Source: Magnolia sinica
Lineage: Eukaryota; Streptophyta; Magnoliopsida; Magnoliales; Magnoliaceae
Assembly (NCBI RefSeq): GCF_029962835.1
Contig: NC_080584.1
Location: 80,008,862-80,072,861 of the forward strand
Direction: 5' to 3'
DNA length: 64,000 nt
The notes beneath the pieces are model-generated. The model saw only the letters and a program-made list of their open reading frames with translations. It ran no database searches and was not told where the DNA came from. Of the stretch, positions 32,641 through 45,060 are shown piece by piece. A program made the translations under genes and the position numbers. Position 1 is the first letter of the stretch; each line of letters opens with the position of its first letter.

Positions 32641-32859
32641 TTGCCCTTATCTCCCATTTGGAAATGTTTTAAATTATAAAGAAATTATTTTTTATTAAAT
32701 GAAAATAAAATTATTATATTTAATTTAAGTAAACTAAAATATCATTATTCATAAGTCCCTCAATTCCTCTTAGTGGGAAGATTGTCACTGTGTGTTGTGT
32801 AGGCTTGAGCAACTAGTAGCAACAAAACCTTCAAATAAGGCCCGCGGAACTGGTGAGAC

Positions 32860-33265
32860 AATGGTGACTACCTCGGGTGCATTCTTGCGAAAGCTCCTGC
32901 ATTGGGAACCTATGTGGGGGCCCACCATGATGTTTTTGATAAATCCACCGTGTCCATCTGTGTAAAAATGTGAGAATTGAACGTCCCACATAATTTTTGA
33001 ATCAGGTTAGTATATTTGTTTTCAGTTCATCCCATTATGAATGGTATAAATGGCATGTAACCATCAATGTCGACCCTTGGGAGTTTTCAACGGTAGGAAT
33101 TTCCCTACCCACCTTTTCCTTTACTGTGGCACACTTAAGTCTTGGATCTGGCTTATTTTTGGTCTCTTATCCTAAAATGAGCTCAAAAAGCAGAAGGATG
33201 TTGTGGATTTATCAAAAACATCATGGTGGGCCCCACAATGGTTCCCAGCGCAGGAAATTACTGCT
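32860..33265. repeat. GGGCCCACC fold-back element, short interior
   Basis: The arms GGGGGCCCACCATGATGTTT (32916) and AACATCATGGTGGGCCCCAC (33218) are inverted, with the copy-specific GCATTGGGAACC segment matching GGTTCCCAGCGC on the right. The interior retains GTTTTCAACGGTAGG-type words. Confidence 0.7.
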
Positions 33266-33274
33266 AAAGCGTGA

Positions 33275-33835
33275 AATCCGCGTCCGATTGGGTATTACGG
33301 ACGCTGATTTCCTTCTAAAAGCCTTCCACAAGGAGTTTCTGCGCAAGGATGTTGGGTGGGATCCACTGGAATGTATGTGAGAAATCCATTCCGTCCATCC
33401 ATTTTTCGAGCTCATTTTAGGACATTCAAAAAAAAATGAGGTGGATACAAAACTCAAATGGATCACACGAGGGAAAATTAAGAAAAAAAAGTTCATACAG
33501 TTGAAACTTTGTTAGGCTCCACCTTGATGTTTATATGCTATCCAAACCCTTTATAAGGTTATTACCAATTGGATGAAGTGAAAACACCTAAAATATAGCT
33601 TGATACAAAACTTTTATGGTCATAAAATGCTTCAACGGTGCTCACTGAATGCCCAATGTTTCCTCTTATGGCACACTAAAGTGTTTGATAAACTTCAACT
33701 TTAGTCATTCGTCCCTAAATGACCTCACAAAATGGATAGACCGGGTGGATTTCTCAAAAACATCTCGATGGACCCCACCCAAGATCATTGGGTAGGATGT
33801 TGGTGCGAAAGGCTTCCGTAGGACGCGGATTTGCT
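33275..33835. repeat. GGGCCCACC fold-back element
   Basis: The left arm, with GGATGTTGGGTGGGATCCAC (33348), pairs with the right-arm ATCTCGATGGACCCCACCC and ATTGGGTAGGATGTTG near 33760-33800. Outer segments TTACGGACGC and TTCCGTAGGACGC are related. Copy-specific arm words again agree left to right. Confidence 0.6.
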
Positions 33836-34435
33836 ATGACAGGTTGGGTAGCAAGCGCGGATTAGATATGACAGGTTGAGTAGCGAGACTGGCTGCTAAA
33901 GTGACGTCACCAAGTTCCATGGGCCCCACCATGGTATATGTTTTCGTATCTACACCTTCCATCCATTTAGAGACATCATTTTAGGGAAATATCCGAAGAA
34001 TGAGTTAAATCCAGAGCTCCAGTGGACCCCAGCACAGAAAACAGTGTGGATAGTGATGCCTACCATTAAAAACTTCTAAAGGCCACAAAAGTTTTAGATC
34101 AAGCTGATATTTGTGTTTTCTCTTATTTCATGTCTTTTTAAACTTTTGAACATGTTAGATTTTAAATAAACATTATGGTGGGCCTTAAGATAGTTTCAAC
34201 GGTGGGAATCACTCTCCCCACTGATTTCTGTGGTGGGGTCCATTATAGATTTTTATCTGCCTCATTCTTTGGCTCATGACTTAAAATGATGTCTCAAAAT
34301 GGATGGACGATGTGGATAAAACACATACATCATAGTGGGGCCCACAGAACCTGGTGACGTCACTTGAGTAGTCGACTCGCTACTCTCGACTACTCAACTT
34401 GTCAGTATCTAATTTGCGTCCGGAACTGACAAGGT
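33830..34435. repeat. GGGCCCACC fold-back element, well preserved
   Basis: The left end GGACGCGGATTTGCTATGAC is followed by a near-duplicate GCGCGGATTAGATATGACAG and GTTGAGTAGCGAG. The right end is the inverse: CTCGCTACTCTCGACTACTC, then AACTTGTCAGTATC and TAATTTGCGTCC. Inner arms TGACGTCACCAAGTTCCATG and CAGAACCTGGTGACGTCAC also pair. This is the clearest copy for defining the family terminus. Confidence 0.8.
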
Positions 34436-34687
34436 AGTGAGATTCTAGTGAAGTGACGCCACCAAGTTCTATGGGCTCACTGTGTAGAGCTAGGCATTTC
34501 ATACTCGAACTAGTGGATTCCGCCCAATCAGACCCGATTCGAACAAAACCGATGGTCAGGATCGGTCAAGATTGGATAGCATAATCCAAATCTGAATGAT
34601 TTTCGGTTTGAATCTGGATAGGCCCTGTTTCGAACCGACCCGATTTGATTTGGATCCGATTCGGACCATATATATATATATATATAT

Positions 34688-35236
34688 GGGAAAAGGTACT
34701 ATGCGCTTGACCTCATGATAAGCTCCCGTGAGGTCGAGCTGTGTGGGCCCTATTGTGATGTGTGTCGACCATCAACACCGTGCATTTGATGGGTCCCCTC
34801 TAATTTATGGGATATCCCAAAAATCAGCCATATACGGAACTCAGGTGGGCCATACCATCTAAAATCACGTGAAGACACCGTTAAAACATATAAAAGCACT
34901 TGGTGGGGCCCACATGAGTTTTGAATGGTGCTGAAACTTGGTCTGAACCCTCATCCAAGTGGGACACACATAATGGATGGGCTGGATTTGCAAACCACAT
35001 CTCGGTGGGCCCAAAAAATGATTATGAATGTTTTAATGGTGCATGGCCCCTCCCCACTTCTGTATGTGGTGTGGCCCACACAAGTCACGGATTGACTTGA
35101 TTTTTGAGAACTAGGCCCACGATGGAATGGTGCATTTGACTGATGGGGTAGATGTTTGAAATGCATTACGGTGGGACTCACACAGCTCGACCTCATGGGA
35201 CGGACTCGTGAGGTTGAGCGCATAGTACCTTTTCCC
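34688..35236. mobile_element. Non-autonomous element with GGGAAAAGGTACTATGCGC termini
   Basis: 31-bp inverted termini: GGGAAAAGGTACTATGCGCT on the left and its inverse AGCGCATAGTACCTTTTCCC on the right. The subterminal TTGACCTCATGA / TCGTGAGGTTGA pair extends the match. The interior has fold-back type words (GTGGGGCCCACATGAGTTTT). It sits in a TA microsatellite, so the target duplication (TA or longer) cannot be read. 549 bp, no transposase. Confidence 0.8.
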
Positions 35237-35309
35237 TATATATATACCTGAGCCTGTCAACTCTATCTTTTTATCTCTCTATATCTGTATCTCTCTCTTT
35301 ATATCTGTC

Positions 35310-35430
35310 TCTCCCTGTCTATTGAAGAAGAATCTCTCTCCCTGTCTATTGAAGAAGAAGGAATATTTGTCTTTCCCTGTCGGTTGAAGAAGAATCTATC
35401 TCTCCCTGTCCGTTGAAGAAGAAGGAGGTA
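35310..35430. repeat. ~31-bp minisatellite
   Basis: Four variants of CTCTCCCTGTCTATTGAAGA followed by AGAAGG/AGAATC lie in tandem. Confidence 0.75.
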
Positions 35431-35639
35431 GAAAGCTAACTAGATATCTTGCGGTAGATCAAATTCCTCATTTTCTACCGTTTGGGTTCTGGAGCTTTAT
35501 GGGATTTCTCTAGTGGAGAGAGATATACATCTAGAAATAGTATATAGTTGTATATGAAAGAGAGAAAGACAGATAGTTGTAGTAGGCATTAGCATAAAGC
35601 TGTTTACAGGCTATCGTCTTCACAGTCAGGCCCCAAAGT

Positions 35640-36120
35640 TAGACGGAAGCGAATTGGCTGGTGTAATGTTAACAAGTTCTGTGGGTCTTATCACGAGGTA
35701 TATATGTGTTATATCCAAACCGTCCATCTATTTGGCAATATCGTATTAAGGCTTGAGACAAAAAATAAGACAAATTTAAAAGTGGACCACACTATGGAAA
35801 GCGGTGGGGTATTGAACATTTACCATTGAAACCCTTTTTGGGTTCACAGAAGTTTTGGATCTATATGAAATTTGTAATTCCTCTTCATTCAGGTCTTTGT
35901 GACCTTATGATCGAAAATAAACATTATGATGGGCCTTACAAATTGTTTAATGGTGAAAATCATTATCTCCATTGCTATTTATGGTGTGGTTTAGATGATC
36001 TTTGTACATAATTCATTTTTTTGGATAATATTCTAAAATGATCTCTAAACATAGATAAACGGTGCAGATATAATAAATACATCACTGTGGGGCCATAAAA
36101 CTTTGATCTCGTTTGAACCG
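35640..36120. repeat. GGGCCCACC fold-back element, diverged
   Basis: The left arm ACCGTCCATCTATTTGGCAA and the right arm ATAGATAAACGGTGCAG pair weakly. Internal words AAGTTTTGGATCTATATG and AAATAAACATTATGATGGGC identify the family. The frame 35826-36011 is internal to it. Confidence 0.55.
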
Positions 36121-37190
36121 TTGATACAACTCAGAGCTTGAGGAGCGTTAGTGCGTGTGTGAGATTTGAGAGAGAGCGAGAGTTTGGTGGACACGCGCCT
36201 TTCACCTCGGGAGATGGGTCCACCTGTTTTTTAAAAAAGTAACATGTAGGTGGCTGTGAGCTACACGTGTGTTGGTGAACAAGTATAGTGGTGTGGATTT
36301 TGCTAACGTGGATGGAAATATTGAGTGTGTGAGATCTAGACTTTCCATCACGTCGGTCAGACTTTGTTTTACCTTTACCTCATATTTTTATTACCATAAA
36401 ATGATCTAGAAAATAGGTGGATAGCATGAATGAAATGAATATATCGCAGTGGGGCCTACAGCACACCGACAACCAGCATTGGCTAGTGGCACGGGGAGCA
36501 ACGAATCCGTCTTCTTACCGACTACGTTCCACTGCCTCGAGCAGTGAGCTCGCTAACACCGGCGGATTTTAAGGGAAAGCCTTTCACGCGAGCGCGAGAT
36601 GCTATGTGGGTCCCACCGTAATGTTTGTGATAAATCCATACCGTTCATCCGTTTTAGGAGATTATTTTAGGACATGCGTAAGTTTCCATTTCTATTTCCG
36701 TACCCCAGATGCCATTGATGAATATGTGGAGGAGCCACGTCGACTCTTGAAACGGTGGGATACTCGTAAATGGCACCCGTCATTTCCGGATAAGTGGAGC
36801 AAATACGTTATTTGTCCTTCCTAAAGCCGCATCTCCACCATACGCATTTTCAATTTGCCACTGATATGAGGCAGCACAAAAAAAAAAAAAAAAAGGTTTT
36901 GCCATGAGCATGTCTTTGAAGACCATTGATCAGGTGGTGACTGTGTTTAGAGTGTGTTCTATGATTTTCAGAAGATTTACACTGGACCCTCTAATTTAGA
37001 CGGTTTGGATTGGAATACACATATGACATATGCACATCGGCATAGTGCATGCGTACAATTATTTATACTCCGCCGGTGTATCAAAGAACTCCTTTAATAG
37101 GTTTTGAATCATCCCATTGCATGTCGCAGAAAATATTGAAAAAATCTATACGTTATTATATTGTCAGATGCACCACGCACCAGCTCAGCT
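36121..37190. other. Non-genic, fold-back fragments
   Basis: Contains isolated fold-back words (GTGGGTCCCACCGTAATG at about 36605, GTGGGGCCTACAGCACACCG at about 36451) and an A-run at 36877-36894. No gene. The frame at 36606-36824 starts inside such a fragment. Confidence 0.4.
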
Positions 37191-37590
37191 GGTTCCGGGT
37201 GTTGCCGTCAGCAAGTTCTTTGGGTCCATCATGAGGTATGTATCATATCTAAACGTACATCCACTTGGCGGGCTCGTCTTAAGGCTTGAGCTGAAAAATA
37301 AGATAAATTTAAGTATCAAGTGGACTATACTGCAAAAAGCAGCTGGGATTGAAAGTCTACCATTGAAACTCTTTTAGGGTCAAGACGGTTTTATCCGAAC
37401 CCTATGTGACCCGATTTGACTCGGTTTTTGTGATCAAGTCGGGTATGGTTTGGGTCAGGCCAGCAGTACAACAGGTCGGGTCGAGTTAGAGGACCTGGAC
37501 ACGGTCCCGGATTCGATCAAGTTCGGCCAGGCATTGAGAAGTTCGGACCAAGTCGAGTAGGGGCCAATCCGGTCCGACTCGACTCGATGC
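37190..37590. repeat. Partial fold-back element plus GGTCGGGTC-rich repeat
   Basis: 37195-37375 is a left half only (AAGTTCTTTGGGTCCATCAT, then the usual GGCTTGAGCTGAAAAATAAG). 37380-37590 is rich in GGTCGGGTC / GACTCGG words, like the hAT-type repeats. The frame 37117-37377 is spurious. Confidence 0.45.
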
Positions 37591-37594
37591 CCAC

Positions 37595-38100
37595 CTCTAT
37601 CACTATGATGTATGTGGGCCCCACTATAATGTATGTGCTTTATCTACACTGTTTATCTATTTGGAGATATAATTTTAGGGCATGAGTTAAAGAATAATGC
37701 AGATCCAAATATGTAGTTGACCCACTACGGAACAACCAGTGGAGAGATTGATGCCCACCGTTGAAACCTTCCTAAGGCTCACCATGATTTTTATTTGAAA
37801 TCCAACCCATTCACAAGTTAACACCAACACAAAAGAAGGGAAAAAACAAATATCAGATTGATCAAATACTTTTGTGGCCTATGTAAGTTTTTAATGGTGG
37901 GCGTCACTCTACCCACTGTTTTATGTGGTGAGGTCCACTAGAGCTTTGGATTATTTAAAATTATCGTTCCAAACGGTTGGATGACATGGATACAAAACAT
38001 ACATCATGATGGGGCCCATAGAACTTGGTGACGTCACTTCAGTAGCGTTGCTCAACCTGTCACCACTCAACCTTCAGTATCCAATCCACGTCTGCGGAAA
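37595..38100. repeat. GGGCCCACC fold-back element
   Basis: The left arm GATGTATGTGGGCCCCACTA appears next to a partial repeat of itself. The right arm ACATACATCATGATGGGGCC is followed by CTTGGTGACGTCACTTCAGT and the terminus CAGTATCCAATCCACGTC. The interior has the complete family word set. Confidence 0.7.
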
Positions 38101-38580
38101 TGAATTGGCTACTCCCTGTCGGTGCTCCATGGGCCCATCATGATGTATGTGTTTCATCCATGCCGTCCATTTATGTTTTTAGATCATTTTATGATATGAG
38201 ATCATAAATGAGGTATATCTCAATCTCAAGTGAACCACATTACAGGAAAACAGTGTTGAATGAACGTCAACCATTAAAAACATTTTGGGGGCCATAAAAG
38301 TTTTGGATTAAGCTGATCTTTGTTTTTTCCATTCATCTGGGTCTATACGGCCTAATCAACAAATTGAATGCCAAATAAACAATACATTGGGCCTTAGGAG
38401 AATTTTAATGGTGGATATCCACTCACTATTGTTTTCCTGTGGTGTGGTCCACCTGAGATTTATATTCCTCTTATTTTTGGCATCAAGCCTAAAATGATCT
38501 TTAAAAAAGGATGAATGGAATGGATGAAACACATACATTATGGTGGGCTCAAAGAAGTGGCTCATGTTAAAAGTTGGGAT
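38100..38580. repeat. GGGCCCACC fold-back element
   Basis: Left arm GGGCCCATCATGATGTATG (38132) and right arm ACACATACATTATGGTGGGC (38529), with an interior typical of the family. It abuts the previous copy. Confidence 0.65.
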
Positions 38581-38659
38581 GTGTTTAATGTAAGGGAGAA
38601 AATCTCTCTCGCAAAGGATAATTTTGAATTAAAAAAAATAATAATAGAGCATTCTTCAT

Positions 38660-38790
38660 TCCTTCTTCACAGAAAATTTCAATATAAAATGGTAGCTTCC
38701 CATCACAGAAAATTTTCAAGTAAATTCCCATCACTGAAAATTTTCAACATAAAGGATTCCCATCACGGAAAAATTTCAACATAAAATGAT
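38660..38790. repeat. ~35-bp tandem repeat
   Basis: Four variants of TTCCCATCACAGAAAATTTT followed by CAA.ATAAA lie in tandem. The open frame 38515-38784 runs through them. Confidence 0.7.
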
Positions 38791-39023
38791 GGAGCGCTTT
38801 CCTTCTTCTGTGTTAACAAACACCACTAAACATGGAACATTTTCCAAATTCAGCATTAACAAACAGGCCCTTAGATTTCGTGTTCAGATTTTAAATTCAG
38901 GCTTTAGAATTTAGATTTAACAAACGGGGCCTTCTTGTTTAGATTTTAGATTCAGGCTTCATATTTCAAATTCAGGCTTTAGACTTCAAATTTAACAAAC
39001 AGGGCTTTTACGTTTAGATTTTA

Positions 39024-41815
39024 TGTCATGCCCCGAAATTTGGATACAGAGTGTGCACCATCAAACTCGAGTTTCAGTTCGTAACTCGTACACAAAGTGT
39101 ACTAATTTAATTCCTTAATTAGTTTAATCAGAGATGATAATTACATTCGTTCTAAGTTCTACCATAATCTCAAACACACATACATAACACTTAGTACCAA
39201 TCAACCAGGCATATATAAATCTTGACAACTCTTAAAATAAAATAAACCTTAAAAATCGGTCAGGCTTAATGAAATAACCCAGCATAGTTTATAATCATAA
39301 CAATTAAAATAATACAAAAATGTATATATAATGATATGGATGCAAATAGTGTATGAATGCATCAGATGGGAAGATCGTCCATCTACTTGGGTTGAAGGTC
39401 ATCAACCCACATCCACTTGTTAGGTAGGCTTCCACCTTTTGGTAGGCTTGGGCATAACCCGTATCTGGTAATGCTCTATTAGGATGGACATTTCTTTCAG
39501 GGAGAGCCCTTAGTATCGACCATACATTATATAAATGTAATGAATGATGGATGAAATGTAAATATATATTTTTCATATTTGAAATAGTTGTCTTGATCAG
39601 AATATTCACATATGAATTTAACGTACAATTACCATAACAAAATACTTAAATCAGTATATCAATCAATCAAACAATTACAAACGATTTATTTTGATTTCCA
39701 TGAATCATGAAATAAGTTGGGTTACTCACCTGTACTTGGTAGAGGTAAATCCATTGAAAATTATATATGTCTATATCTATAATCACTAATGAATAATGTA
39801 AACAAAATCATGAATTGATCTAATCCACAGTCTATTTATATGGTATAGATCAGATCTGATGCACCAAAAAAATTTATTGATTAGTAAATATAATGACCGC
39901 GATTTAATTTGATGGGTGTGGCCCACCCAGTGGTTAAATCACTCAAAAATTTTGAGGCCTTGCTATATCTTAGCATTAAGAATCATATGGTCAACATGGA
40001 TCTAATCTAATTAAACCAGGCGATCCCACACCAATCTCTATAGCAAGAGATTTCACCTAAGATTTACTATTTTTATCATATGCACCAATAGGCCGATGCG
40101 ATGAACGTGTAGTCAATCCAACTCGTTCATTGCATAGATCTTAAAGAATAATTCTAAATTATAAGAAAATAAAATTAAAATACCCATCACTAACCTGTAT
40201 GAAAGGTGACTTAAGGTTTCCTCATTTCTCTCTTGTCTTTCCCCTAAGAAGCATTTTGAAAAAGGGAGGTTTTTTAAAAAACTTCAGATTTAATTTTGAA
40301 AATTTCATTAACAACCAAAGATATGGCTTGAATTTGATGATTTCGAGTGGTTAAGATTCAACTCTTCCAAGTACGATTCCAAGTTCTTGCTCAAAACAAC
40401 CCACCAAATAGAAAACATACGTAAAAACTACTTAAGGATGTATGTTGATTTAATTAGGGTCCAGAGATGATGTAGAACATCTCATATGGATGGTTGAGAT
40501 TTGATGAATGAGTTTAATCAAATAGACAGTTATGATTAACTAATGAATGGCTCAGATTAAACAACAAGAGTATTTTCGAAAGATAAAGGAGAGTCGATCT
40601 TGAATAGGGAGGAAAAATAGGTAGTTTCCATTTCAAACTTTGCTTGTGATGGATAAAACTATTTTTTAGGGAATTGTTTCAAAGGAATTCTTTCATATAT
40701 ACATGTGCCTTTCAGTTGATGACATTCACTAACATGTTATGAGAAATCCACTCCGCTCATTTACTTTGCCTTGTTATGTTAGTATATGGGTCCAAAAATG
40801 AAGTAGAACTAGTACTCGAGTGGCCCGCTTCATGGACGGTTTGGATGATAAGATAGAATGTTTTTAAGAATCAGTGGCTGATAATGTTAGTGATGAAGAT
40901 GAGTTGGTTTTAATGGCAAATTTTGTCTAGGGACATTTATTTGAGTTGTTTCTTGTGGATGTCTTGGATCATCCACAAATCAAAGGTCAATGATGGTTGG
41001 CTTGGTGGGTTCACGGAAGATTCGTTTCGGGTGGTTTTTATGCTATGCCTCAATGGGTCGAGAAAATAGGATATTAAGATTGCTATAATTGGTTTTATAA
41101 TGTGCGTTGGGATTTGTTAATTATATGGAGGTTACAGGAAGGATTTGTATTGATGATTCATGATCTTTAGTTTCAAATTTCAGTTTGTACATGAAAGCGA
41201 AATGAGATAATGTTACATGTGGTCATTCTCCCCACATGAACATTGATCCCTAGCTGAGATCAGCGTGGATAGTTGGGATCATATAAGAAATCTTCTATAT
41301 GATTCAAGGAAGAATCCCGATGGAGTACTAGGAATGAATATTTCCGTTTTGGTGAGGGAATATGGAACTTTGTTTAGAACATAATTGGTGCGGCTAGTTG
41401 CCTCGGGTTGTTTGATCATGTAGGGTCCACCGTGGTGGTTTTTGGTAAAATCATATATGTCCATGTGATTTGTTGAGTCTTGTTAGGATAAAGTTTAAGA
41501 AATGGAGCAAATCAATTATCCGTATGGTCTGCATGATAGGATAGGAAATCGTGAAGATTAAATATGGCTTGTTGACGGTTTCTTGGCTATCAGGTGAATG
41601 GCCCAGATCATGTATGTGTTGGCTTCACAAATGGTGTACGGTGATGGATAGGTTGACGTAATCTAGGGGTGAAAATTACTTTCTATGGTTTGGATTCAAG
41701 TTGAACTACAGATAGATTGATAAAATTAATGGAACTATAAGTGTAGAGTTGAACAAGTGTAACCATTCATTCTTACATAAGGGTAAACTCGCACACAAAA
41801 ATTTGGGTTGTTATA
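39024..41815 (+). mobile_element. Long solo LTR, family S4, copy A
   Basis: 2792-bp unit beginning TGTCATGCCCCGAAATTTGG and ending AATTTGGGTTGTTATA. It is flanked by TTTTA on both sides (39019-39023, 41816-41820). The empty target TTTAGATTTTAGATTCAGG is seen intact at about 38943. It shares its head and much of its first 700 bp with copy B. LTRs of this size and head are known from Ty3/gypsy chromoviruses such as the Tekay/Del lineage; that assignment is a guess from the ends. No coding domain seen. Confidence 0.7.
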
Positions 41816-41847
41816 TTTTAGATTCAGGCTTCAAATTTCAGATTTAG

Positions 41848-43627
41848 TGTCACGCCCTGAAATCCGGGTATAGAGTGTGCACCCTCAGACCCGAGTTTCA
41901 GTTTGTAACTCGTACACAAAGTGTACTAATTTAATTCCTTAATCAGTTTAATTAGAGATGATAATTATATTCAGTTTAAGTTTTACCATAATCTCAATCA
42001 CACATACATAACACTTAGCACCAAACAACAAGGCATATATAAATCTTGACAACCCTTAAAATAAAATAAACCTTAAAAATCATTCATTTATTATATCATC
42101 GTACTATAATTATGTTTATTCCATACTAACATTGTTTCAATAAAATAAATCTAAATAATTTTTTAAAATCTCAAAATCAATAGCGATATACATTATACGT
42201 TAATCAAACTATGCTAGCAAATAAATCAAGTAATCAGAAATGGTTTAATGCCGCCATTTCATCTTCAGATAAGTATGGTCATGTTTCACATGGATCGTGT
42301 TCAGGTATGGTGGATCCTTCTGGCTCTTGTGCAATGACTCATTTGTACGATTTTTCCGTCAATAAAAAGGTAAGTTGGTTAGACTTAATGAAATAACCTA
42401 ACATGGTTCATAATCATAGCAATTAAAATAATTTAAATAAATATATATATAATGATATGGATACAAATGATGTATGAATGCATCAGATAGGATGATTGTC
42501 CATCTGTTTGGGTTGGAGGTCGTCAACCCGCATCCACTCGTTGGGTAGGCTTCCATCTTTTAGTAGGCTTGGGCATAGCCCGCATCTGGTAACGCTCTAC
42601 TAGGATCGACATTTTTTCCAGAGAGGGCCCCTAGGATCGACCATGCATTATATAAATGTAATAAATGATGGATGATATGTAAATGCATATTTTTCATATT
42701 TAGCATAGTTGTCTTGATCAGAATATTCACATATGAATTTAGCATACAATTATCATAACAAAATACTTAAATCAGTATATTAATCAATCAAATAATCACA
42801 AATGATTTATTTTAATTTTAATGAATTATGAAACAAGTAGGGTTACTCACTTGAGTCTGGTAGTATAGAATCCACAAGGTAATTAGGTTAGTTTGAATTC
42901 AGAGATCTTATCAATTATATCAACAACATTATTATTCATCTAGTTATTTTATATGGTGGGGCCCACCTTTGATATACATTATAAGTGGCCAAATCCTAAA
43001 TGATCAAATAATTAAAATTATATGTTTATGTAAATTTAATTATCAAGATTTAAATTTTCTTTTTAAGATCCTGAAATTGAATGTCAAATAATTAATCGGC
43101 GTGGGCCACCGAATGATTAGATCATATAGATTCTTGAGGTATTACCATGTTTTGCCTCTACACATTAGATGAATGGTGCGAATCTAACCATACATACATC
43201 GATGACCCATCTCGACCTTCTCCGCCAAGTGATACTAACACTTGCGTAAAAATCTAAGATTCCTTTATTAAATACTTCTAGATCTGACTAATGTGGCCCA
43301 TCTGATAGTCAGATTGATCTGAAAATTAGGGCCCTTATATATTTTGGCCTTAGGGATCATATGATCCATACATATTTATCTTAACACAATTAGATTCCAT
43401 CCATTCAAGTTATTCATAAAATATTATTAACCAGATCTGAAATCATAAAACCATCACTTTATTAAAATTGTCTCTACACACTTATACAATGATCGTGTGG
43501 ATGATCCACACCATCCATTGTATAATTCAAGAAGAAATTAACAACATAAAAAAAAAATTAAAAAGATCTAAGGGTTGAAACTTACCTGCAAGCCCTCTTA
43601 GAATCTCATCTCCCTTTTTCTTTAGGG

Positions 43628-43676
<49 letters not shown>

Positions 43677-43969
43677 AAATTTAAAATTTTTTTTTTTTAA
43701 TTCAAAAACCTCTCCGTATCCCTTTTTAAAGAAAATTCTTATAAAAATATGATGAGAACATCCTCCCTTATCTTGAATTTAAATTTTTTATGACATTTGA
43801 TAAAATTTTATTATTATTACTCCAAGAATTGATCCCTAAACCTGTCTCTCAACTAAGAATATATCTACTAACTCAACTATTAACTTATTTTTATTTTTTA
43901 TTTAAAAATAAAATCTGTAAATACTTATTTTAATTTTTTTTTAATGCACCAAAATTTAGGATTGTTACA
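41848..43969 (+). mobile_element. Long solo LTR, family S4, copy B
   Basis: 2122-bp unit beginning TGTCACGCCCTGAAATCCGG and ending AAATTTAGGATTGTTACA. It is flanked by TTTAG (41843-41847) and TTCAG (43970-43974). Head and subterminal parts (GAGTGTGCACC, AACTCGTACACAAAGTGTAC, GGTAGGCTTCCA.CTTTT.GT) match copy A in order. The two copies differ in length through block insertions or deletions. A CT microsatellite lies at 43630-43674. Confidence 0.7.
43630..43674. repeat. (CT)n microsatellite
   Basis: About 22 CT units inside solo LTR copy B. Confidence 0.95.
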
Positions 43970-44159
43970 TTCAGTCTTTAGACTTTAGATTTAACAAATG
44001 GTGCCTTTCTCTGAGTTTCAAGAGTTCGGAAGGGAAGAGAAGAATGGTTTTTGCTGTAGAGGATGTTTTATAAGGAAAGAGAGTGAAAAGCATGCCCTAA
44101 TTTTGGCACGTGACTTTGCCATATGGTTGTGGCACATGTGACAGCATGACACTTGTGTA

Positions 44160-45060
44160 TGAGCCATCTCGTTTTAGGACGTGAACTTGAGAGTGGAGGG
44201 GATCCAGGACTCGAGTGGGCCATGCATCACAGGAAACATACAAATGGGATTTCGCAGGAAGTTCATGTGTTGGTAAGCTAGGTGGGGCCCACTGTGATGT
44301 TTGTGATTAATCCACTCCATTCATCTTCTTTGCCTGCTCATCTTAAGGAATAAGTGGGAAGGGAAATTCCTACAGTTGAAATTTTCCTAAGGTCCACCTT
44401 AATATTTATATGCCATCTATACTGTTTTCAAGGTCATTTCTACTGCCACAATGAGCTGAGATTGGAAAAAAAAAAAAAAAGAACAGAAAAAAAATACGGA
44501 TGCTAAACTTCCGTGGGCATGTTTCAACAGTAGTCGCTCAATCTCCATTGTTTTCTTGTATGACCCTATCAACCCTTAATTTGTTTCATTTTTTGTCTTG
44601 ATTTCTAAAATTAGCAGGCAAAATGGATGGATGGAGTAGATTGATCACAAAAATCACGGTAGGCCCCACCTAACTTCTGATAGAGTAATTTCCTTGGAAA
44701 GCGAACCTGCCTCTGGTACTAAATTCGATTTCGTTTGCCATATGCTGTTCTAGCCAGGTGCATGTGTTTTATCGATGCCTACCATCCATTTTTTTAGTTC
44801 ATTTTGGGCATGAGCCCAAAAAATGAAGGACAACTAGACCCACATTCAGTTCATGTAGACCACCGAATGCAATGGTGGTGCTTTGAGATTTTTTTGGGGC
44901 CATAGAAGTTTTGAATTAAGCGATATTTGTGTTTTTCCTTCATCTAGATATGCTTCGTCCATGTATATGTTGCTTTATCAATAAGCTCCATGATACATAA
45001 ACACAAATATTTGTGTTCTACCTTCATTCATGTATGTGTAACTTTATCAACAAGCTGGGT
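44160..45060. repeat. Two GGGCCCACC fold-back elements, diverged
   Basis: The first (about 44270-44690) has arms GCTAGGTGGGGCCCACTGTG and AATCACGGTAGGCCCCACCT. The second (about 44750-45060) has TGTGTTTTATCGATGCCTAC and family core words, but its right arm is replaced after CTTTATCAACAAGCTGGGTT by the SINE-like sequence. An A-run lies at 44466-44480. Confidence 0.55.

Larger units (their letters stand above)
38860..44010. repeat. Older TTTAACAAACGGGGCC repeat hosting two long solo LTRs
   Basis: The pieces 38860-39023, 41816-41847 and 43970-44010 are built of GATTTTAGATTCAGGCTTCA and TTTAACAAACGGGGCC units in the same orientation. They become continuous if the two LTRs are removed. The host repeat is related in wording to the MITE at 32345-32640. 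Confidence 0.65.

Noticed and set aside
39024-43969. The two TGTCAYGCCC units as the paired LTRs of one retrotransposon
   Set aside because: Only 32 bp lies between them, that piece is host repeat, and each has its own 5-bp duplication.
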